Source: a bacterium
GTDB taxonomy: Bacteria; Zhuqueibacterota; QNDG01; JAFGCO01
Direction: 5' to 3'
Assembly: GCA_016932575.1 (NCBI GenBank)
Contig: JAFGCO010000010.1
Coordinates: 1-13,308 of the forward strand
Length of the DNA stretch: 13,308 bases
Within the stretch, counting starts at the first letter, position 1, and each line of letters opens with the position of its first letter. A program made the position numbers and the translations under genes. Positions 8,086-13,308 of the stretch are shown here, one piece after another. The notes beneath the pieces are model-generated. The model had not been told where the DNA came from. It searched no databases and saw nothing but the letters and a program-made list of their open reading frames with translations.

Positions 8086-8094
8086 GCTCAACGT

Positions 8095-11000
8095 ATGAAG
8101 CGTTACAAGCGATTTTTCATAGGATTGGCTCTGGCGGTGATGATATTGTCTGTCCCGCTTTGGTCAGGGGTTACGGGAAAAATTGCCGGAGTGGTTTTAG
8201 ATAAAGAAACTGGTGATCCCCTGGCAGGGGCCAACGTGGTTGTGGCGGGCACCGGACTTGGGTCTGCAGCAAATCTCAATGGTCAATATACCATACTGCA
8301 TGTTCCGCCCGGCCTCCATGAACTTCAGGTTTCCGTCATCGGGTATGCGAAAGTGACTGTGACTGATATACGGGTACGCATTGATCAGACAGCACGGGTT
8401 AATGTGAATATGGAGATGGAAGCCCTGGAGGGAGAGACAGTGACCGTGATTGCAGAAAAATCCATTATCAAAGAGGATGTTGCGACCAGTGTTGTGGCTG
8501 TGACTGCACAGGAAGTGGAAGTACTGCCTGTTGCCAACGTTCAAAGTGTGGTTGGTCTGCAGGCAGGCATTCAGAATGGACTCGAGATTCGTGGTGGGGG
8601 AACAGATGAAGCCCTGCTTCTGCTTGATGGTGTGACACTGCGCGATCCGAGAAATAACAAACCGGTATCCAGTGTGGCATTAAGTGCTGTACAGGAAATA
8701 TCAATCGAGCGGGGAGGTTTCAATGCTGAATACGGTCAGGTAAGGTCAGGGATTGTTAATGTGATTACCAAAGAGGGCAGTGCGAAAGCACATCATGGCA
8801 GTGTTGAATTGCGAATGAGTCCTCCGGGAAAGAAACATTTTGGTATTTCTCCCTTTGATCCAAATTCGTTTTATCTTCGGCCCTATTATGATGATGACGT
8901 TTGCTGGACCGGCACAGACAATGGAGCCTGGAATCTGTATATGCAGCGTCAGTATCCTGATTTTGAAGGATGGAACGAGATTTCTGAAAATTTGATGGGC
9001 GATAACAATCCGGATAATGATCTGTCGCCAGCAGCGGCTCAGCGCGTTTTTATGTGGGAAACGCGAAAACAACCTGATTATAACCAGACAGACTATGATA
9101 TTGATGGGGGGCTGGGCGGTCCTGTTCCGTTGATCGGAGAAAATTTGGGCGATCTGCGATTTTTTACATCCTATCGCCGGCATCGTGAAATGCTGGTGGT
9201 TCCGCTTACACGTGATGATTATGTGGATTGGGACTGGAATATGAAATTGATTTCTGACCTTTCTCCATCAATGAAACTGACCATATCCGGATTAATAGGA
9301 AAGCAGTATACCATGCAGCAGAATTTTACTTACCAGTATTTAAGGTATCCTAGTTCTATTGCCAGTGTTATGGGCGAAAGGCTGGGAGACCTTTTTGGAA
9401 CAGGCTCATTCAGTCTGGCCGATATTGGGCATAAAAATATTGCTGCGAAACTGACACATACTCTGAATTCCAGGACTTTTTATGAAGTTTCATTAGAGCA
9501 TTTTATACGGGACTATGATACACGTCCTCCAGGAGTACGGGATACAACGCTATATGAAGTTGTCCCCGATTATTTTCATGATGAAGCGCCTTACGGATAT
9601 AGTTGGGAGGATGAAATCGGTATTGTCAGAGATATGGTTTTTGGCGGATTTACATGCAAGCGCAGGGATAATACAAAGGCCAGGTCAACAACTCTAAAGG
9701 CAGATATTACCAGTCAGATGAATTTCAACAATCTCATGAAAGCGGGAGTTGAATTTATCTATAATGATATTGACTTGGATTACGGGATTATCGCGTATTA
9801 TAAACGCGATGAGTACACGGAACATGTTCTCATGAATGTTGAGCCGGTCAGAGCAGCGGTTTATTTGCAGGATAAGCTCGAGACCAAAGGTTTTATCATG
9901 AATCTGGGTTTGCGGCTCGATTATACCAATTCAAACACTGAATGGTGGGATGTGGATCCTTATGATCCCATATTTTTCGGCAGCAAGTATGATGAAAGTC
10001 TGGATTTTTCACGGTCGGAATCCAAACCGCAGTGGCAGTTAAGTCCCCGTCTGGGTATTTCTCACCCGATTACTGAAAATTCAAAACTGTTTTTCAATTA
10101 TGGTCATTTTAAACAGATTCCTTCTTATGAAACATTGTTTCGTGTCGGCCGCTCAACAGACCGGAGAATGACCACATATGGAGATCCGAACTTAATTCTT
10201 GCAAAAACCATTTCATATGAACTGGGATACGATCATGCGATCATGGATAACTATCTTGTTCAGCTTGCCGCTTTTTACCATGATATTTTCGATCAGCAGA
10301 GCACAACCCGATATACAGCGATCGGAGGGATTGTCTATGATCGTACAACGAGTAACAGCTATGAGGATATCCGGGGATTCGAACTGACCGTTCGTAAAAA
10401 TCGCGGAAGATGGTGGACCTTTTTTGGTAACTTCACCTATCAGGTCAGCACATCGGGACATTTCGGCCGTTCGGAGGTTTATGAAGATCCATCGCGACAA
10501 AAACATTATGATGAAACAACCACCAATCTTTATCAGGAAAGGCCGACTCCATCTCCCTATGCCCGGTTTAATCTGTCGCTGTTTACACCAGACGACTTTG
10601 GTCCCCTGTTTTCAGGCATTCGGCCCGTCGGTGGCTGGATGGGAAACTTACTTCTGGATTGGCATGCCGGCAACTGGGTCACCTGGAATCCCAAAGAAAT
10701 CGCCTCTGTAGCCAATAATGTGCAGGAGACGGATATGTTTAGTGCAATTTTAAGGCTAAGCAAAACCTTCCAATTTAATAAACTCAGAATTCAGGCTTTT
10801 GCCGACATTGCCAATCTTTTCAATTATCGTAGAATGTCTTTGTGGAACTTCGGCGGTTCCGCTGGAGATCGGATTTATTATTACGAAAGCCTCCATCTGC
10901 CTAAAAGTGATGCGTATGATAATATTCCCGGCAATGACCGGGTCGGTGATTACAGGAAACCAGGTGTTGATTTTCAGCCTATTGAAATACGAGGAGCTAT

Positions 11001-11232
11001 TGATTATGCCAATGATATCGGGATAGAAGATGTGATTTATTATGACAACGCTTCCGGATTGTATTTGAAATATCTCAATCAGAAAGAAGCATGGATCGTG
11101 GTCAATGAACAAGAAATGAATAAAATTCTGGAAGACAAAGCCTATATTGATATGCCAAACTTAACTTCATTTACATTCTTTGATCCGCGCCGTGTTTTTT
11201 TCGGTTTACGCATATCATTTGATCTTCAGTAA
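8095..11232 (+). CDS. TonB-dependent outer-membrane receptor B with carboxypeptidase-regulatory-like N-domain
   Basis: 1045 residues, paralogous to receptor A along its whole length. Signal peptide 1-26; carboxypeptidase-regulatory-like domain about 29-110 (GKIAGVVLD, GDPLAGANV, GQYTILHVPPG); TonB-box-like GETVTVIAE at 113-121; plug about 124-229 (LEIRGG, LLDGVTLRDPRNNKP, IERGGFNAEYGQVRSGIVNVI); insert YYDDDVCWTGTDNGAW; barrel ending FGLRISFDLQ. The last predicted external loop is about 110 residues (roughly 914-1030) and includes ILEDKAYIDMPN at 1011-1022, also present in receptor A. Long stretches are identical to A in protein (a 30-residue run around WQLSPRLGISHPITENSKLF) while most synonymous positions differ, so the duplication is old and the protein is under strong constraint. 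Loops differ more, for example MVFGGFTCKRRDNTKARS against MFMGGHYSKSRDNTTATS, which suggests related but distinct ligands. Followed after 21 nt by its secreted partner. Confidence 0.95.
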   Translation: MKRYKRFFIGLALAVMILSVPLWSGVTGKIAGVVLDKETGDPLAGANVVVAGTGLGSAANLNGQYTILHVPPGLHELQVSVIGYAKVTVTDIRVRIDQTARVNVNMEMEALEGETVTVIAEKSIIKEDVATSVVAVTAQEVEVLPVANVQSVVGLQAGIQNGLEIRGGGTDEALLLLDGVTLRDPRNNKPVSSVALSAVQEISIERGGFNAEYGQVRSGIVNVITKEGSAKAHHGSVELRMSPPGKKHFGISPFDPNSFYLRPYYDDDVCWTGTDNGAWNLYMQRQYPDFEGWNEISENLMGDNNPDNDLSPAAAQRVFMWETRKQPDYNQTDYDIDGGLGGPVPLIGENLGDLRFFTSYRRHREMLVVPLTRDDYVDWDWNMKLISDLSPSMKLTISGLIGKQYTMQQNFTYQYLRYPSSIASVMGERLGDLFGTGSFSLADIGHKNIAAKLTHTLNSRTFYEVSLEHFIRDYDTRPPGVRDTTLYEVVPDYFHDEAPYGYSWEDEIGIVRDMVFGGFTCKRRDNTKARSTTLKADITSQMNFNNLMKAGVEFIYNDIDLDYGIIAYYKRDEYTEHVLMNVEPVRAAVYLQDKLETKGFIMNLGLRLDYTNSNTEWWDVDPYDPIFFGSKYDESLDFSRSESKPQWQLSPRLGISHPITENSKLFFNYGHFKQIPSYETLFRVGRSTDRRMTTYGDPNLILAKTISYELGYDHAIMDNYLVQLAAFYHDIFDQQSTTRYTAIGGIVYDRTTSNSYEDIRGFELTVRKNRGRWWTFFGNFTYQVSTSGHFGRSEVYEDPSRQKHYDETTTNLYQERPTPSPYARFNLSLFTPDDFGPLFSGIRPVGGWMGNLLLDWHAGNWVTWNPKEIASVANNVQETDMFSAILRLSKTFQFNKLRIQAFADIANLFNYRRMSLWNFGGSAGDRIYYYESLHLPKSDAYDNIPGNDRVGDYRKPGVDFQPIEIRGAIDYANDIGIEDVIYYDNASGLYLKYLNQKEAWIVVNEQEMNKILEDKAYIDMPNLTSFTFFDPRRVFFGLRISFDLQ

Positions 11233-11253
11233 TCTAAAGCAGGGGATTTATCG

Positions 11254-13308
11254 ATGAATAAAATAGACAATATTAAATGGATGACATTGAGCTGCCTCTT
11301 TTTACTACTAGGTGCGCAAACCGTTCGTTCCCAGGCAATTGGCGCTTCGGGCGCACTCAAATGGCTGCGCGTGAATGAACTGCATACTTACTTTTCAGAA
11401 CAGGGATCTGAAGGCGAAACCGGCGGAACAGAACTCAGAAATAATACATTTTCATGGCCGGGTCAATACGGCATTATTCAATCGACCATGCGGGCCAAAG
11501 GTATGTGGCTGGGAGCTATGGATTATTACAATTCAAAAGTTAACCGAAGCTTTGAATATATCGTCACCAATATCGGTCTGAAAGTCAATGAATATGATGA
11601 ACGGCCCGTTTTCGACGCCGTCGATTTCAGATTGGTCGGCAAATTTGACCATCCAGTTGTGTCTGTGGATGGCGAACTGGCATCCAATACAACATTCTAT
11701 GATGTGCTGGATGAAGTGGATCCGGATTTGGTTGCCGACAGAATGCTTGTGGTCAAGAACCACACATCGATTGGGGCTACAGTCACGAAAAAAATCTATG
11801 CTTTTACACAACAGGAACACGACAATTACTATATCTATGATTATATCATCAAGAATACAGGGATTATCGATAATGAAGGCACTGTCAATGAACAGACACT
11901 GAACGGCTTCTATTTTTATCTGTTATATCGATACGCGCTTTCGGGAGAATCGGTCTGGGATGATGCAAACAATGCCATGCAGGGATGGGGAACCAATAAC
12001 TCCTCCTGGGGACGCAATGTGGTGAACCATGTGATCGGTACAGATCCGGCTGATCCTGAATTTAATGATCCCAACTCTCCTCTGTACAAACTGCGCGCTC
12101 ATTACGCCTGGTATAGTCCGCTTTCTACACGTCCATTGCCTCTTGAGGATGATTGGGGATGTCCAAATGAAAAGGATGATGGCATTCTGGCCGCAGCAAA
12201 ATTTGTGGGTCACTCAGTTTTGTATGCAGATCAAGCTCCGGGAAATTCTGTTGATAATCCATCCCAGCCGGTGACCACCCATTTTATCGATGTAGATTCA
12301 GATCCAGCTCAGCGTGCAGGATCCCAATATAATGAACCGCTCATGGCTGATCGCTATGAATATATGTCCTGGGGACATGCCGAGAAAACACAGGCAGAGC
12401 TTGTTGAAGAATCGGGATTGGCAGCAGATGCCTGGGGGCCCGGTATCGGCGGCACAGGATCTGTTCAGGGATTCGGGCCCTATACGCTGAAACATGGCGA
12501 CAGTATCCACATTGTTGTTGCGGGCGGCGTGGCAGGTATCAGTCGTGAAAAGAATCGGGAAGTCGGAGCCAATTGGCTTGAATATTTTAACGGTACGGGC
12601 GCACCGGCACTCATCATGCCGGATAAATCCCAGACAAACAATCATACTGAATATAAGAAAGCCTGGGTTCTCACATGTAAAGATTCCATATTAAAAACTT
12701 TTCAGAATGCCCGAATCAGTTTTGAATCCGGATACAATATACCTCAGCCCCCTCCTCCTCCCGAAACATTTACTGTCATCTCCGGTGGTGACCGGATTCG
12801 TTTGACATGGGCGGATAATGCAGCAACCGCCCCGGGATTTGATGGTTATATTATTTATCGCTCAGAAGGCAATGTCAGTGAACCCAGAACTGTATACAAA
12901 AAAGTTTTTGAATGTGATGGACCGAACGTTGTCCATGAATGGGATGATATTACCGCTGCCCGCGGTTTTGACTATTATTACTATATTCAATCAAAGGATG
13001 ACGGATCAATAAACAATGGTGTGCCTTTAAAAAGCAGTATGTTTTATACACTCACGAGTGTTCCCGCCTATCTGAGACGTCCCCAGGGTTCACTGCTTGA
13101 AGAAGTCCGCGTCGTACCGAATCCCTACGACATCCGGGCCCGTTCCCTGCAGTTCGGTGATAAATATCAGTATGACCGAATCGCTTTTTATGAGCTCCCA
13201 GGTATATGTAAAGTAAAAGTGTTCACCGAGCGCGGCGATCTGATCTGGGAAAAGGACCACACGGACGGTTCCGGTGATGAATTATGGGACAGCATGACCA
13301 GCTCCGGC
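11254..13308 (+). CDS. Secreted FnIII / T9SS-like C-terminal domain protein B (3' end outside window)
   Basis: Open from the ATG at 11254 to the window edge, 685 codons without a stop. AGGGG lies 8 nt before the start and the receptor B stop is 21 nt upstream, mirroring the left arm. Residues 1 to about 27 are a signal peptide (hydrophobic LSCLFLLLGA, cleavage near VRSQ); the Cys sits inside the hydrophobic core, so a lipoprotein is unlikely. Residues about 30-495 are the unrecognised module shared with protein A (SEQGSE, HDNYYIYDYIIKN, VIGTDPA, DDWGCPN, GPYTLKHGDSIHIVV). A proline run at 499-503 precedes a FnIII-like domain (LTWADNA, DGYIIYRSE), and VVPNPY at 620-625 opens the FlgD/T9SS-like C-terminal domain, truncated by the window at GSGDELWDSMTSSG. 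Its 3' 237 nt are far closer to gene A than the rest of the gene. Inferred to act with receptor B at the cell surface. Confidence 0.9.
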   Translation, partial: MNKIDNIKWMTLSCLFLLLGAQTVRSQAIGASGALKWLRVNELHTYFSEQGSEGETGGTELRNNTFSWPGQYGIIQSTMRAKGMWLGAMDYYNSKVNRSFEYIVTNIGLKVNEYDERPVFDAVDFRLVGKFDHPVVSVDGELASNTTFYDVLDEVDPDLVADRMLVVKNHTSIGATVTKKIYAFTQQEHDNYYIYDYIIKNTGIIDNEGTVNEQTLNGFYFYLLYRYALSGESVWDDANNAMQGWGTNNSSWGRNVVNHVIGTDPADPEFNDPNSPLYKLRAHYAWYSPLSTRPLPLEDDWGCPNEKDDGILAAAKFVGHSVLYADQAPGNSVDNPSQPVTTHFIDVDSDPAQRAGSQYNEPLMADRYEYMSWGHAEKTQAELVEESGLAADAWGPGIGGTGSVQGFGPYTLKHGDSIHIVVAGGVAGISREKNREVGANWLEYFNGTGAPALIMPDKSQTNNHTEYKKAWVLTCKDSILKTFQNARISFESGYNIPQPPPPPETFTVISGGDRIRLTWADNAATAPGFDGYIIYRSEGNVSEPRTVYKKVFECDGPNVVHEWDDITAARGFDYYYYIQSKDDGSINNGVPLKSSMFYTLTSVPAYLRRPQGSLLEEVRVVPNPYDIRARSLQFGDKYQYDRIAFYELPGICKVKVFTERGDLIWEKDHTDGSGDELWDSMTSSG
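13072..13308 (+). repeat. Right copy of the near-identical C-terminal domain segment
   Basis: Inverted counterpart of 76-312. Identity rises towards the window edge: about 85 % over 13072-13221, then 85 of 87 bases over 13222-13308, with the only changes in one codon (ATG here, TTC in gene A). Confidence 0.85.

Noticed and set aside
7963-8094. N-terminal extension of receptor B by 44 residues.
   Set aside because: It lies in AT-rich regulatory DNA and would bury the signal peptide; AGGAGG before 8095 fixes the start.
11254-11340. The secreted partners as SusD-like lipoproteins.
   Set aside because: Neither signal peptide ends in a proper lipobox Cys, and no SusD-like helical repeat motifs are visible; the C-terminal domain is of T9SS/FlgD type.

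Overview
The window looks like a nutrient-uptake locus from a Gram-negative member of the FCB superphylum. It holds TonB-dependent outer-membrane receptors with an N-terminal carboxypeptidase-regulatory-like domain, and secreted proteins ending in a FlgD/T9SS-like C-terminal domain. Strong Shine-Dalgarno sites (GGAGG, AGGAGG) and near-consensus TTGACA-17-TAnAnT promoters argue against Bacteroidetes proper. A KSB1/Calditrichota-like candidate phylum is a better guess, but this is inference from protein style, not a database match.

Layout: the locus is roughly mirror-symmetric. On the left, reading right to left on the minus strand, are a LacI-family repressor gene (5359-6402), receptor A (2109-5261) and secreted protein A (1-2085, cut by the window edge). 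On the right, reading left to right on the plus strand, are receptor B (8095-11232) and secreted protein B (11254-13308, cut by the window edge). Between the arms, on the minus strand, lies a gene for a membrane-anchored one-component regulator (6660-7868) with an N-terminal OmpR/CadC-like winged helix, one transmembrane segment and a C-terminal extracytoplasmic domain. The two receptor/secreted-protein pairs are paralogous and share the same tight spacing (23 and 21 nt between genes).

Regulation: the LacI gene has a near-consensus sigma70 promoter. A perfect 18-bp palindrome with a central CpG, typical of LacI-family operators, lies across its likely transcription start. This suggests autorepression that may extend to the left receptor operon. 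The 226-bp divergent region between the membrane regulator and receptor B has a second near-consensus promoter (for the regulator) and several GTTAA half-sites spaced 10 and 20 bp apart, a plausible site for the winged-helix protein.

Working model (inference): receptor and secreted partner form a SusCD-like import pair in which SusD is replaced by an unrelated protein with FnIII and T9SS-like domains. Two related ligands or states are served by two paralogous pairs, sensed by a cytoplasmic LacI repressor and a transmembrane regulator. There are no RNA genes, CRISPR arrays or mobile elements that I can support, and no gene-free stretch longer than 300 bases.
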